DNA from: Serilophus lunatus
Taxonomy: Eukaryota; Chordata; Aves; Passeriformes; Eurylaimidae
Direction: 5' to 3'
Assembly: GCA_013399895.1 (NCBI GenBank)
Contig: VXBA01005454.1
Coordinates: 1-64,000, forward strand
Length of the DNA: 64,000 nucleotides
Position 1 is the stretch's first letter; the number at the start of each line of letters is the position of its first letter. Positions 10,605 to 24,215 of the stretch are shown here, piece by piece. The position numbers and the translations under genes were made by a program. The notes under the pieces were generated by a model. That model was not told the origin of the DNA, searched no databases, and saw nothing but the letters and a program-made list of their open reading frames with translations.

Positions 10605-11625
10605 ACTATGCCAAACAGCCTGCTTGCTAGGACCTCTGGCCAAAGCTGTCTGGTACCCACAGCCCTGAGGCTGTGTGCACAGAGGATGCTCTAGGAGCTC
10701 CACAGAGGGTGCACAGAGCAGCCTGAGGTGCACGAGCTATGTGAGACAGGGAAGACTCAAGACATGGCAGAACAGCTCTAAAGTGTAGAAAGTTGAGCAC
10801 AGGTCTACACTTCTCCTCTCCATTCTCCCACTGCTACTCTTTTTCATGTTTGTGCTGGGGGGGTTTTCCTTCGTCTGCTTAGTTCCTCCTTCCTTGATTA
10901 TCTGGGAATAGAGATATCTCTCTTTTTATATATTTAATGGAGGTTTTCTTGGAGGGCTTTTTCCAGCGATCACATTTAATTCAGCTTTCTTTTGTCCCAT
11001 TAGAAATAATGTCCTTGAACCAAGTTCAGTCCCAAAGCACTTGAGAAGACAGGGTTTGGGTGACCACACCCTCTCACTTGCAAGGTTGGAGGTGATCTGG
11101 GAGGATAACATGCTTCAGCCACTCCTCTTTTGCACCCTGCTCAGTCTACACCGGAGACTGTAAAAAACAATATTGGTAGAGGGAAAGTCCTGCTGAAATG
11201 CAGGTCATCTGTACCTTGCCCTTTTTGTCTTGATCTATATTTGCCATTGAGGGGACAACCATCAGGTCCCCTGGAGGCGTAGGTATGGCTTCCACAGTTC
11301 CTCATTGTGCTGAGCTTGGGGAGTTCTTGTATGTTGCCAAGATGGTCTTGTATCCCTGTTAAAATCTGTTCACCCAGATCCCTTCTACCATCACCCTCAA
11401 CCTCTGACTCTGGTTATGGTCCAGGGCCAGAATAATGTTGATATCTGGCTAGCTTAGATTGCCAGATATCCTAGGCTACCCTGAAGCATTTGTTGATTGC
11501 ATAGGGTACAACTTGGAGGACTCTTCCTGGGAGCCAGTGTCAGAGGTGCAAGCGTCAGCTAAAGTTTGGCCATTCCATTCCTGTCAACATGGTGAGATGA
11601 ATGCGTTGGCATAGGAAGGGGAGGA

Positions 11626-11819
11626 TGCTGGGGTAATGTAGTTATTTATTATCAAAGGAGACAGTGATTTGTAAATATTATGTTTACAGATTTCCTTGGT
11701 GTATTATCAAGAGAGAGAATAAAACTGGCTAGCAGCCATACCTCTGCCTCTTGGAGCAAATGCCCGGTACCGTCTTAAAAACTCGTGTCTTTATTTCTTG
11801 TTATAGGCCTGTCCTGATG
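11626..11819 (+). repeat. right LTR of the 10.4-kb element
   Basis: 194 bp, starting TGCTGGGG directly after the polypurine tract. It shares AAAGGAGACAGTGATTTGT and the GGCCTG..CCTGA end with the left LTR. It carries AATAAA at 11719-11724. Strong divergence from the left copy implies an old insertion. Confidence 0.7.
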
Positions 11820-11824
11820 ATCTC

Positions 11825-14800
11825 TAACCTCCTAAACTGATCTTATCTATATATTCCATAACCCTTATCACTCAATCACTACTGCTTTTCTCCCACTAGT
11901 ATCCTAGTTTTCAGAATTTACTAGCATTTCAGTAAAATCACTGAGGTAATTTTCATTACAAGAACCGCAGGTGTCTGCTTTTCGTCTAACTGTTTATCTA
12001 AGAACAGCAGAATCATTTTGGGAGGGGAAAAAACTGGAGAATAAATTTTAACATTTTCTGGTGCAAGCCAGAAAAATCCATTCTTGTTATCAAAATCTTA
12101 AAAGTCAAGTGCTTCACATTGGACAACAACTTTGCTCACTGCATGGACAAGACAGTCAGCACCACTCTGTGTCACTTCAGCTGAAACTGATCAGTGAAGA
12201 GAACTGTAATGCATATTGGAGATATCTATCTCCTCAGTGATAATTAGAGTAAATGAATCAAATGTAAATATCCAAATATAAGCCTGATATATGAAGCTCT
12301 GATATTTCCCAGGCTTCAGTAGTATAGTTTCAGAGATGAAAATGTAAATTTAAACAGTGACTTGGTGTCAGAAAGCTATTTGCTGTTCAATCTTTTGTGA
12401 AAGAATAATATTGTGTAATATATTAAAACCTCAGGCCACAAACTCAGTCTCAGAGAGACAGTTGCAGTATTTGTCACTACTGCATTAGGTTCCATGATAG
12501 TACTATGTTCTTTGCTGATGACAGACTAGTAAATCAATGTTGGTGCCCTTTAATTCTTCACCAGCAGGAATTATTTGCAAAACAGTTCAAGTTCTGTTAC
12601 ATCTGCAGAAAACGGATTTGTCACTGACAGAGTGATTGGCTGCTGCTTGAAAAACCTGAATCTTTATAAGCCAGCTCATAATATAGTGAAAAAGAGAGAG
12701 CTTCAGCACTCTATTTTCGCCATGTTTTATCTTATGTGATCAAGTATATAATTAAAACAAACAAACAAAAAAAAGCCCCTCAGATTATTTCTTCATTACA
12801 AAATTCTGAAAACTCAGATTTTCATTTCAGGAAAAATACTCCTTTTACAATCAACTCTTACCTGATATTATGAGGAAGATTGATAAGATTACCTTGGGTT
12901 TGTGATGTAGTATAACTTTAATCTTATGGATCCATTACTCGTCCATCAATTATACCAGCAAGTTCTATCACTTGTTTGCTCAGTTTTCTCCCATTGTTCT
13001 TGCATTACCAATTTTTCAATTGCAAGTCTAAATTAATGTGTATAAATAGATAACTAGTGGCAGATGTGATCTGAATATTTAAACAGACAACTTTCTGTAA
13101 AGAACTAGCTCTCTAATTTTAGTTATGTCACTTTCATAATTTAAATTTCATTCAAATTATCTTTCAGATGCAATGCTAATTGTTCCTTCTAGCACTGCCA
13201 AGACACTAGAAAGGGAAGGCCTAATTAAGGGACTAGAGCAGGTAAATGGGGAATAAACCTGAAATATTTGGACATATGTAAATTTTTAAGTCTTCACTTC
13301 ATGGAAATAAAGTAAAAAGCATTGCTATAGCATCCTTTATGTTAGAAAATTATATAACTATTGAATTCATAGAGAACTTTCATTCAAACAAGTAAAGCTT
13401 TCTGGAAAAAAATTGTCACATCTTTATATTACAAATAGCTAACTTATCTAATAAAGATAAGGGTAAAGGATACAGAATATTTGTTACAGGTCATTTGATA
13501 GATATACCTTTCAGATTTTAACTATTATCTGTTTTGGCTGTTTCAGATAAATCCTTTATGTTGTGTGTTTTTCCTCATAGAAGCTTCCTCCACGTACCCT
13601 CCCTGGACTACCCAAGGATCTCAGTAAAATACCAAAGGTTTAGTCTAAATCTCACGCAGGACAATCCCTTGTACCTGACCAATCAACTAATAGCTTACAA
13701 TCAAAGCCAATGTCAGCTTCCAATTGAGTTATCCCATTTACAGCAGTGATAATGTTCAGTCAACAGCAGTCAGTAAAATCAGTATTTTAGGAATGAAAAA
13801 GAGGTAGGAAAAAAGTTTTAAGAATTATATAGAGGGAAAAAAAGAGTGTTACTTAGTCTACAATCTTCTTTAATGGCTTGTCCTGCAGCTTTCCTTTCAA
13901 CTCATTGTAGGTGAATCAGTATGTGGCATGATCCACACACAGTGAATCATCAGTAACAGGCAATGTCTTACATAAAGGATACTTTACTTGATTTTGAAAT
14001 GCTATTATCATCACCTGTATATTCAAGTGTATTCTTACAAGTGAAGTAGTCACTAATCTGAGAGTGATGGATGTCAGACCAGGATTCAAATATGAAGCTG
14101 GAGATTTTCTTTTGAATCTAAATGAATAAAACCTATCTATGGAGCAAAAGGAAGATACAGAAGTAAGACACTGGAAAGGTCCTCTTAGAACAAAACAAAA
14201 CATAGGCCTTTTAATCATGATAGGCTGGATGAGAACGTACATATATGCATGTGCATGTTCCTGTCATCCATGAGCTTTCGGCTTATTGAAAGTAGGCAGG
14301 CAGACCACTAAGCAAATTTTAAGAGACAGCTCAGAATAATCAGTGAATTCTTCAAATTTAGACTAGAGTAACTGCAGTCCTTTTTCTCTTTTGGAGTCAG
14401 GACCTTGTCAGAACTGAACCTAGACACTAAATAGGGAAGTGGACTGCAGGAAAACAATAAGCTGCCATAGGTTCATACTCTACCTTAATCATGTTGCTAT
14501 TTTGTTATTCCTGCTAACAGAGGAGTCAAGTATATTGAACACCTTCTCTGACTTTTTGTGTCACCAGCATTTGCCCTGCCTTTCCAGGCAGGAGGTGAAA
14601 GCAAGACATTCCAAGATGCTCTGATGAGATTGTCCCTTTTCCGCAAATACTTCTTAAAGTAGCAGATTTTGCCTATTAGGAAGACCTTCAATTCAGCGTA
14701 GAGCCTCAGATGCTATTTTATATCCACAAAGCTGTACAAAGTCCTGTCCCTTTTGAAGGCTAAAAAGGTGATTCAGAAAGCATACAAAAACCTCCTAGCC

Positions 14801-17800
14801 ATCTTGAAAGAAAACTTACCAAGGAATAAAAGACGTGGTAGAAAACTGAGAATACCTTTTGCTAGTATTGTCAGAGCAAATATTAACAGAGTATCTAGGA
14901 GATACGTGGTAAGCTGAAAGGCGTCTCGGTGTCCTCTAAGGGATCATTCATAGGATTTGGAGGGATAGGAAATGTCACACTGGTCTTCTGTTTTGACTTG
15001 ATGCTAACTCTAAAATTCATTTGCTATAGACAAGGATTTGTATCAGCCATCTTCTATTATTCTATCTGCAGTGCAGCTGCAAATATGACTAGAGGACTAT
15101 GAGGCATATTCAGGCTATCTTAAAGTCTTTTTCTTCAACCTAGTGAAAAGAACAGAAAGTCCGTGTTCAATGCTGTCCACAATGGAATCATAAATATAGT
15201 TGTTATTATTACCAGACCAAATATAAAAGAAGAAATCTGCAGTTAGAGCTCCACACCTCTATATGACATTACTTGCTCAACAGATATTTGCTCATGTGAT
15301 TCTTACAAGATGAGTAATAAAAATACTCATCTGCAAAGGATCGTTAAATCTCTGTGTGCAAAATGGTTAGCTGACTTATCAGTTTGGTGTTGCATATAGC
15401 TGAACAAGAGGTACACTGGTAGGCTAATTGCATTATAGGCTGTGTTATAATGTGTAGGGGACAGGATAATAGAATCCCAACTAATTCAGTTCACAAGACG
15501 AACTCATTTTGGAAATGATGCAACACAAGTGTTAAAGAATACCTTTTTTTTTTCTACTAGAAATTCAAAGCTATGCAGTGAATGAGATAAAAGTTCTCAT
15601 GGGTTAAAAGTAATTGTCTGTTTAAGTAAATCACATCCATGACATTCTACTCAGGTAGCTGGGGATCACTCCCTTAATGCATGACCTGAGATGTTGTAAT
15701 CTGGATTTCTGAAGTGCTGAGGTGATTCAAACAGTATCAATTCAAGTACATACAAATGTGGGAAAAGTGTGATGCTGTCAGATCTTGCCTGGTTCAAACC
15801 AAATCATCTTAATTTTATTAGATACTGTGGGACTTACACTCTGGCTCAATTTCTATTCTTACCATTGGGAGAGGAGGAATAATGCCCCTATTCACATTGA
15901 GAGAAAACAGATGTCTGTGAATTGTGCTAACAGATGAGCCTACTGAAAACTTAGCACACCAAATACAGCAGCTCACATTTAGATAGTGAGGATACATCAG
16001 TATTTAGCTGCTCATGAACTTTCTCATTATGTCTTTTCTATGCTCCAAATAAAGCTACCACCCAAACAAACCCAGTTTGTTTTCAAAAGCCTGTTTGTGG
16101 AAGTGCAGTAAGATGACACAGGCCTACTTTAACCCTGTTTTTATCTTTTGAATGAGTACTTTTAAATACTAAAGTTTTAATGCAAGAAAGTAAAGTCAAA
16201 TGTAGCCTAGAGCATCCTTGGCAGACTAGTGCAAATTGAGCAGGCCTGCAAAGCTTTTGACAAGAAGGTTTTTATCTCTGAACCAGAACCATGAACAGTG
16301 TAATTAGAACGTGACCACCCTTCAATATTGAAGCAGCCTCGAAGATACTGCAAATACCAGTAGCCAAGTGAGGGTGTGGTTGGATTCCCAGCTCCTAGAT
16401 CCTCTTCCCAAAGACAAAGGCACACAACAATACAGTCTTTTTTTCTGTAGTGTGTTAATCGACATGAGATTTTAAGAGTTTAGGAAAAATATCACAATTT
16501 GCAGTCACAGAAAAAACTGCTGCAGAAGACTTGCATAAACCCATGTTACACAATCTGGGAAAAGAGTATCTTCAGTTTTTGAAGAGATTTAGACTCACAA
16601 GTTTCTATCAAACACCCATAGAATTTATTTCTCCCTCCAAACACTTTCTTCCTAAAAAATCTAAGTTCTGAGTTGGTTATAAAAACATCCTCTGTGTTGG
16701 GGAACCACAGAAAACACACAGAAAACACAAAAACAGGCACAAATTCACAAGCAGGCAAAATCTGACATATGGTTTATACTGTTTTTCGTCTTAAGTATAA
16801 ACCACACCACCAAAAAAAGCCAGTTTTGTGCTGTGAGACCTACTTAGAAAGGCAGGGAGATGAAGGCAGAGAGAATTAGTCTGAAGCAATCAGGCATCCA
16901 AAACAAGTATTTAAACACCAGCTTCAACAGTTTGGCAAAAATCTGCTTCATTTGAAAAGCAACAAGAGCCCTTAATGTGCCATTCTTGTTATGAGACAAC
17001 ATCGATTTTCTATTGTGTTCCACAAATAGGTAATTTATTTTACATTAAAATCTGAAACTTTATGATTGTTAAGTTCAAAAGAAAAGTATGGAATAAGAAG
17101 CACTAAAAGTAGCTAAGGTATAATAATGAGCATTTGGGAACAATGTAGTTAAGTAGTTAAAGGATTTATTTTTTTGATGAAATTGAAGGCCTCTGCAAGT
17201 TTATAGGTTGATGTGTTTAAGAAGATTTGTCTTCAAGGATCTTGTCTCAAGAATTTGACAGGGGAGGAACTAAAATATATTAGAATTAAATTTTATTATG
17301 ACAATTACTACGAATTATTTGTTATCTCCCCTGTTTAATCTCAAAGGTCAGCTAAGTGTTCTTCCAACAAATTTAAGTCTGCTCCAGTAGATGTATATTC
17401 ATAAAAGAATTCTGTCAACAGGATATAATCCCTACAGGAGAGCATATATTCCTAAAAAGGTGAAAGAAGTTTCAAGTGGAATATTTGTATGAACAAGCAT
17501 GAAAATAATTGTATAGATCCTATTACATTCAATTTTTTTAAAGTTTGTATTCAAATATATTTAAACTTGCATCATTCTCCCTGCTTATGTCCTCATGCCA
17601 ATTTTTAAAGCCGAAGTTCTGCTTTAAAATTTTTCTCTAAGTTGAAAAATGATATTGTTACAGGTTTTTAAGGACTTCTCAGATTCTAATTTTAAAATAC
17701 AATAAGAGAAATCTAGAGAGAAATGAGAAATTGGGAAAGAGTGCTTAGAGGCAATATTGAAAAAATACAAAAGAAATATGAAAGTGATTTTTAAAGGTTT

Positions 17801-20800
17801 TATTTGGTGTTTAGAAGAATAAGCAAAGACATAAATTGAAACAAAATGTGGAGGTTAAGATTAGATACATTACCAAGAAATAGTTTCAAATGAAGGGTAT
17901 TCTCACAGACTATGATTGAAAAATTGTCCCATGGAGTGCGTGGTTTGGAGCAGTGCTGCAGACAATATGAGGCTGAGTGCTTGTTGTTTTACTTGCCACA
18001 TTGAAGGAGGTCTTTTAATGCTAATTCATTTAATTTCAATAAAAGAGCAATATAAGCATTTCCCAGAAACTGGTAGCAGATCTTTCCTCTAGTTTCTCAT
18101 ACCACTATATAGTGGCACATAGTCTCATATATTTCACACCCACACAAAGAGGAATTATCTTAATACTTCAACAGCCCTAAAATTTGCTTGGAGGGAAAAA
18201 AATAAATTTGGGAATTGTAAGAATTAGGGTAAGTTTTAAATATATATGAAGACTACTCACAATAAATTATAGCCACAGTAGTTGAGGACTATTTCTTATG
18301 AAACTGTAAGTGTCTCACAGTAAAATTCTGGAAAGGGGACTATTTAACCAGATAATAAACCACCCTAGAGGAAGCACTTCATTTGGAAGCAGACGTGATT
18401 ATATTGAATACCTGACACTGCTCCACAAGTGAGATTACAGAAAATAATTAGTGATTAACCTCAAAGGGGAAGAAAATTGGCTTCAGGGAAACATTTTTCA
18501 TAGTAGTCCTACTTTAATCCTTCCTCCAGAAAGACAGCATTGTAAGAAATTTATACCAGGCAAGAACTCCAGATTTTGCTTCCCTAATTTTTAGCAGTAA
18601 TGAAAAAAGAGAAAATACATGGGAAAACTCACTTAAAAACATTCCTAGACATGGCCCTGTTTTAGCAGGACCTCACCTAATCAATAAATTATTATTTTAA
18701 TTATTTGGGAACTACCCATCACACCTACTCTTTTTATCATGGAAAGGACTCCACCCAAATGCTGAAGAATTAGAGCTAGCATCGATTCCTTCTGGAAGAA
18801 TACCTTCTCATACAGACTGAGCTACAAAGAAATAGATTTATTTTTGTAAGGGAAGACTCCAGACAAGAACTAGTATAGTTGTGACTAATTCATGTTTAGC
18901 TAAAGGCTAACTACAATTTGTCTCACAATGCTGAAGAAAAAAATTGGGTTGGTGGGAAGAAGACTAACAGGATAGGGTTCTTTGCCGTTCTTCTCCGGAC
19001 CACGTCCAAGGCAGCTTAAAATTTTTAGAGTTCCTTAGGATCTGTGGGATAAAAAGATTAAAGAGCATTAAACAGCAGAGTAGATTATCAGGATATCATA
19101 GGAGTTAGGTGTTACATTTCATTATTCCTTTAATTAGAAGTATGCATCATTGAGTACATTCTTTTATAATGCTTAGCCCCATACGATTTAACTGAAGACT
19201 GTAAATTTTTAAGTACTGGAGAATTTGGTGGACAAAGTAGTTTCCAGCTCCTATTCATTTTGAAACTGTTCACTGAAGAGCTAAAGCTTTAATCAGCTAA
19301 AAATCAGTTTAGAAGTTGACTACATTAACTTTTTCTTTTATGTGCAGAGTAAAGTTCAGATTTCATAAGTGAAAATGCTTATTTTACATTTCTCAGGGAC
19401 CATACGGAAGACACAGAATAAGAACGCTTTATGGAGCATAAAAACCTAACTGACAATTACTTCTTCATCTGATTGCTGTATCTTAAATTCCGTGCAGGAT
19501 TTTGTAATGATTTTATATCTCATAGCTCTATACAAACTCTTTGAATCTTCCTAAACAAAGTATCTATGATGCTGTTACCTGTGCATTGTAGACAGGCTGT
19601 TTATTTGATCTCAGAATCTTTTCTATTTCCTTTTGCTTCTGTTCCACAGTAATCTCAGGACCTGATTTCATAGAGCAGATTTCCAAGTCCATCCATACCA
19701 CAGGTTAAAAGATTTTGATTTAAAAAAGTCCTTTTCTCAGTCACCTTTAAAATGCATTTCTAAAACTTGTACATACACATCTTTAAACCATGTTCCATTT
19801 TTTCTTAAGATACTTGCAGCAAAATACTTTCATTTTTTATTGTGGAGTCATCACATTCCGTTGGGCCTAAGGTCATTATTAAGTCTGCCAGAGCTCCTTC
19901 TGTAGTTGCATTTCAACAATCCTAGCTCAAACAGCATGGCTGGCGCAACTTAAAAGGGTTCAGTTCCTAAAAGCTTCCCACTGTGTTAGATCTGGTCTCT
20001 GTTATTTGTAGGGCTTAGAATGAGCAACCACATAAAATGTCACTGATACTGAAGGTGACTCCTCACCATTTCAAGCTCAGCCCAGGATCTCTCTCACCTC
20101 ACAACTCTACACCAAACGTCACACAAAGAAAGTATTTTTCAGCACCAAGTTTTCCTAAAATCTGAACTCTTCTTTGTTAAGACTAACTTCCTAAAGAGAT
20201 ACAGCCATTGGTCACTTCCTGTCAGGTTCTGATCCTTCCCAAAATATACCCAGCTAGTTTTCTTGAATTTCAAAGACATTTATTAATGCCTTCTTCTCTT
20301 GTTTGGAAGAGGAACTTGGCTGAAGCAACAGTGGAACACAAATTGGGAGACATATGTTACATATATTACAGACATATATAATCATGTAGTTGGGAATATT
20401 TTTATACTTCAGCTAATACAAAATGCTGCCAGAACATAAACTAAAATGAAACATGTCTGTCTCACTAATAATCTAATTCAGGAGGAGTATAATGAAGGAG
20501 TGGGTATTACTGAGTAAAACTAGTTTTTAACTTGGCTATCACTTGTATAAATGTACTATCAGAGGTCACTGCATTAGTCATTTTTTCCCTTCAGTAATGA
20601 ATATATCACTCACTGAATAATTAACTTCAGATACCCCTTATCTGCACGTTAATTTTTTCCCATGTGCTTCTTTAGTAATCAAGTATCATTTGAATAATAT
20701 AAACTTGTATGAAATGGATTGACACAATGAAAGACAATTTATTACTTGGAACCAAACATGTTCATAACTACTTAATTGGGGCATAATTACTGTTGACTTA

Positions 20801-20960
20801 ACATCTTTCATAAATCTTTCCCCACGTAGCAGAACACGAAAATATTTGCCTTCTACCCTACTGTGAATGACCACCTACTGAGCCTACAGAGCATTTTGCC
20901 ATTTTGAAGCCATAATTCAAAGCAAGGAGTAAAGGAGTAAAGCGATTGGGAGATAATTTT
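11825..20960. other. 9-kb AT-rich stretch without recognised features
   Basis: Stop codons are frequent in all frames. The longest openings (such as 13916-14242 on the minus strand, 108 codons, and 13534-13749 on plus) have no motif or supporting context. I see no LTR termini, CR1 segment or RNA gene. A-rich and T-rich runs are short. The low transposon content compared with 36-61 kb is notable, and such stretches sometimes hold conserved non-coding elements, which cannot be judged from one sequence. Confidence 0.4.
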
Positions 20961-20969
20961 CATCCAGGT

Positions 20970-21374
20970 AGGAAACAAGATGAGAAAGTTGGGGCTGTTC
21001 AGCCTGGAGAAAACAGGGTTGCATGAAGACCTCACGAAGCCTTCCAGTATCTGAAGGGAGCCTACAGGGAAGGTGGAGAGGGACACTTTGTCAGGAACTA
21101 TTTTGATAGGACAAGGAGTAATGGTTCAAACTGAAAAGGGAAATTGAGGTTACATATAAGAAAGAAATTCATTACTATGTGGGTGGTGAGGCACTGGAAT
21201 AGGTTGCTCAGAGAAGCTGTGGATTCACCATTCTTGAAAGTGTTTAGGGGTTGGATGGAGCTCTTAGCAGCCTGGTCTAGTGGATTGTGTCACTGCCCAT
21301 GGCAGGGGGTTGGAACTAAATGAACTTTAGGGTCTCTTCCAACCCAAAGCATTCTATAATTCCATGATTCTATA
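20970..21374 (+). mobile_element. CR1 LINE 3' fragment, + strand
   Basis: The CR1 end of ORF2/3' UTR begins near GGGGCTGTTCAGCCTGGAGAA and runs through TTCCAGTATCTGAAGGG, TAGGACAAGGAGTAATGG, GAGGCACTGGAATAGGTTGC and GGCAGGGGGTTGGAACTAA. It closes with the octamer-type tail ATTCTATAATTCCATGATTC at about 21350-21374. It is 5'-truncated, and an ERVL-type LTR starts only tens of bases downstream. Confidence 0.93.
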
Positions 21375-21399
21375 AAGCTAAATAATTACCACTGGGAAC

Positions 21400-22275
21400 A
21401 CTAAGAAATGCGGTATTCAGAGAGGTTTCATTATTTATGATAAGGACTTGCAACAAATTCTTTCTTAATCACCGTCACAGGCAAAACAAGACTCCATGTG
21501 GGAATGATAGTCAGGTTTATTACTAACAAGATCAGAGCTAAGAGTGAGAGACTAAAAGACACCTTTTACCCCCCACCCCCTCCTTCTTACATCCAACCTG
21601 CTCTCCCGCAGCACTCAAGGGAAAAGGCAAGGTGGGGGGGAGGTGTTGCTGTGGTCAGCTGCTGTTCTCAGCCACTGCTTGGGGAGAAGAGTCCTTCCAG
21701 CCACATTCCATGGGGTCCATCCCTCACAGGATACAGTTCCTCTCACAAACTGCTCCGGCGAGAGTCCATCCCATGGGCAGCAGCCCTTCACCCACAGCTG
21801 CCACATGGCTCCCATCCCACAGGGTGCAGTCCCTCAGGCACAGGCTGCTCCAGCGTGGGCCCCACGAGCCACGCATCCTAACAGGAGAATCCTACTCCAA
21901 GTGGGCTCCTCTCCCCACAGGCTACAGTCCCCTGCCAGGACCCGGCTCCACCTTGGGTCTCCCACGGGCTNNNNNNNNNNNNNNNNNNNNNNNNNNNNNN
22001 NNNNNNNNNNNNNNGTGTGCATAGTTGTTCCTCTCACATATTACCAAGCCACTCTCTCTGGCTGCAATTACATTTGCCCAATAACTTTTTTTTTCTTCTT
22101 AAACATGTTATCACAGAGGCATTGTTATCATTCCTGACTAGCTTGGCCTTGGGCAGTAGCGAGTCTGTTCTGGAGCCAGCCGACATTTTCTCTGTCAGAT
22201 TTGCGGGAAGCTTCTAGCAGTTTCTCACAGAAGCCTCCCCCACTACCAAAACCTGGCCACACAAAAAACAATACA
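21400..22275 (-). mobile_element. ERVL-type LTR, minus strand, with assembly gap
   Basis: This is the avian ERVL LTR read backwards. Recognisable blocks are ATAAGGAC..CACCGTCACAGGCAAAACA (21438-21490), the complement of a poly(A) signal (TTTATT, 21516-21521), and a GC-rich set of imperfect repeats of roughly 35 bp built around CTGCTCCAGCGTGGGCCCC and CCCACAGGGTGCAGTCC (about 21660-21970). On the far side come TGTTCCTCTCACATATTACC, ATGTTATCACAGAGGC, GGGAAGCTTCTAGCAG and the terminus CAATACA ending at 22275. The left boundary is eroded and no target duplication was found. A 44-base gap removes part of the internal repeats. Frames translated across the gap (21632-22024, 21643-22137) are artefacts. 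Confidence 0.85.
21971..22014. other. assembly gap (44 N)
   Basis: It lies in the tandem-repeat part of the ERVL LTR, where short reads are expected to collapse. The true missing length is unknown. Confidence 0.99.
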
Positions 22276-23214
22276 GCATGGAATGAATTATCACATCGTC
22301 ATATCGTATCATATCAATTTCTCCAGCTTTGCACCACAACTGACACAGTGACATATTGTGTGAAGTCAATGACATAAGGTGACAGTACAAATGCATTTTT
22401 AGAACTCTGAGGAGCTAAAGATGGTATTTTTGTTAATGCATTTAGTGCATGAAACTCCCCTGTGTTGTTTGCCCCTGTACCTGGAATTACTGATTCCAAT
22501 AAAGAAGTCCATAAAGTATGATTTGCAATGCAGACATGAATATACACAGCAAGATGCTGCCCTTTACAAGGCAAAAAGGATGCTTCAGATTAAAGTTTCA
22601 CTATATATTTCCCATCTGATTTAATGCTACACTCAGACTTCCATAAAGCAGAGCCTTATTTGCAGATCAGACACGGAGGACTAGACAGAATTGGATAAAA
22701 ATTGTCTTTACCTTCAAATATAGCACCCATTTATTTTGGTTTAGGTGAACATAAATTACCATGTCTTCTGACTCTTATCTGACTTGCCTACTTATAAGGA
22801 ACAATATTGCCTCTTACATTTGTTGAAACAAAGAAGGGATAAAGTCCTCCTAATTTTTTGCTCTATCTGTAGGTAGATGAGATTTACTAGGTGACAACAA
22901 GCATGATTTTTTCCTAGGCTGAACTAAGTAGCAGAATTGCAAGCTATTTTCCTGCTTATGACTTAAGATCATTACTTGCAATGCTGTAATAATTTGAAAG
23001 TTTTGGCATTAAATTTACAACATACAGTCCATAAGTGTAAACCAGTAAAACCGGTTAGCATGGTATCTAATCCTATTTTGTTGATCTTCCCTTTTCAGTG
23101 TCAGAACGCACTTAACAATCAGGGAATACTTCGAACTTTTCATTAGAGTAGTAATTCTAAAGCCTTGCAGTTAACTAGTCAGTGCAAATATGAACATGGA
23201 TATTTCTAAAGACA

Positions 23215-23472
23215 TTGATCCAAAGAAGAGAAGGAACTCCTAAGCAGTGTAAATGCAACGAGCAGATGTACACCTATTCCAAAGAATTAGGCCCAACAGT
23301 GAAGGAAATTCAGAAACAGGGAATTCCCCTTCCATTGTATCATGAGAGAGATTTTGAAGACAGCGGGCATCTTGTAGATTTTGAAGACATTGTTCAGCTT
23401 GTCTATGGATGTCACTTGATTGTTCAATATACAGCTCAGATGATTTTTAAATTTTACTTTATTTCATTTTAA
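23215..23472 (+). other. 85-codon open frame of unknown status
   Basis: The first 60 residues have a protein-like composition (charged, KQCKCNEQ near residue 10, DFEDSGHLVDFED around residue 50). The end becomes aromatic and AT-driven (FKFYFISF). I recognise no family. No splice site, promoter or poly(A) evidence accompanies it. It may be chance or the remains of a processed pseudogene exon. Confidence 0.12.
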
Positions 23473-24187
23473 AGCCATTTAAAAGGCTTTTTGCTGCTTT
23501 GTGTCACTTTACTCCTTTGGAAAAGTCATTTACTGTGCCTTCAAGTTGGATGTCTTCTATTATTTATTCTTATCTTTGAGTCACTGGATAGTAAAGTATT
23601 CATTCTAAAGCATTTAGAATGGTTTCATGCCAACTTAAATACCGAATAAAGAATGCTACTCTGTCCCTAAATTACTTTAAACATACAATCTGAAACTACT
23701 CAATCTGCATATTTGTTCACTCTATTCAATTATTCTGTTCCCACAAGTCCAAGCTTTCCTTCTTGCTGGTCATAATGCTTTGCTAAGTGTGAAAATTCAC
23801 CATAACATGACTCTCAGATTTCTACTTCCTTCAAGGAGAGCTTTTGGTTTATGGGATTTTTTTAGATAGGAATAGTGCCCTAATACTCAGCAATAGACCA
23901 TGCAATTAGCCTCAACTTGACAAGGAACATTTCTGAGACCTTGCTTCTCACATCCCAGAGGTATTGTAAGCTCATTCTTCTTTTTTTTTTTTTTCCCACA
24001 AAACTGTTCTCATATTGTGATTCTAATACTAATGGAACTGTTACAGGACTATCGCTTTTGTTGAAACATATTTTAATGAACTATTCCAACATTTTCAGAA
24101 AAATCAACAGAACACATACACAGGAAATGCTTAGTGTTCTGGATTTTGCAAATCTGATAATTTCTAGAGGCTTCTTTAGCCATCCAT

Positions 24188-24215
24188 AGAGGGAGGGAGG
24201 GAGGGAGGGAGGGAA
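24188..24215. repeat. (GGGA)n microsatellite
   Basis: About seven GGGA units on the + strand, with slight degeneration into an A-rich flank. Confidence 0.95.

Larger units (their letters stand above)
10428..11819 (+). mobile_element. complete short non-coding LTR retroelement, 1392 bp
   Basis: Two diverged direct repeats bound the element: a left LTR (10428-10604) and a right LTR (11626-11819). They align along their length, most clearly at AAGGAGACAGTAATTTG and the next ten bases. ATCTC occurs immediately outside both ends (10423-10427 and 11820-11824), a 5-bp target duplication. A 13-base polypurine tract (AGGAAGGGGAGGA, 11613-11625) abuts the right LTR, where a plus-strand primer belongs. 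AATAAA lies in the right LTR at 11719-11724. The left LTR ends TGACA, while the right ends TGATG, consistent with decay. The interior of about 1 kb has no long frame and no recognised gag, protease or pol motif, so the copy is non-autonomous or deleted. I see no primer binding site starting TGG next to the left LTR. Confidence 0.75.

Noticed and set aside
21632..22137. Open frames of 130-164 codons
   Set aside because: They translate an assembly gap and stop-poor tandem repeats of an ERVL LTR.
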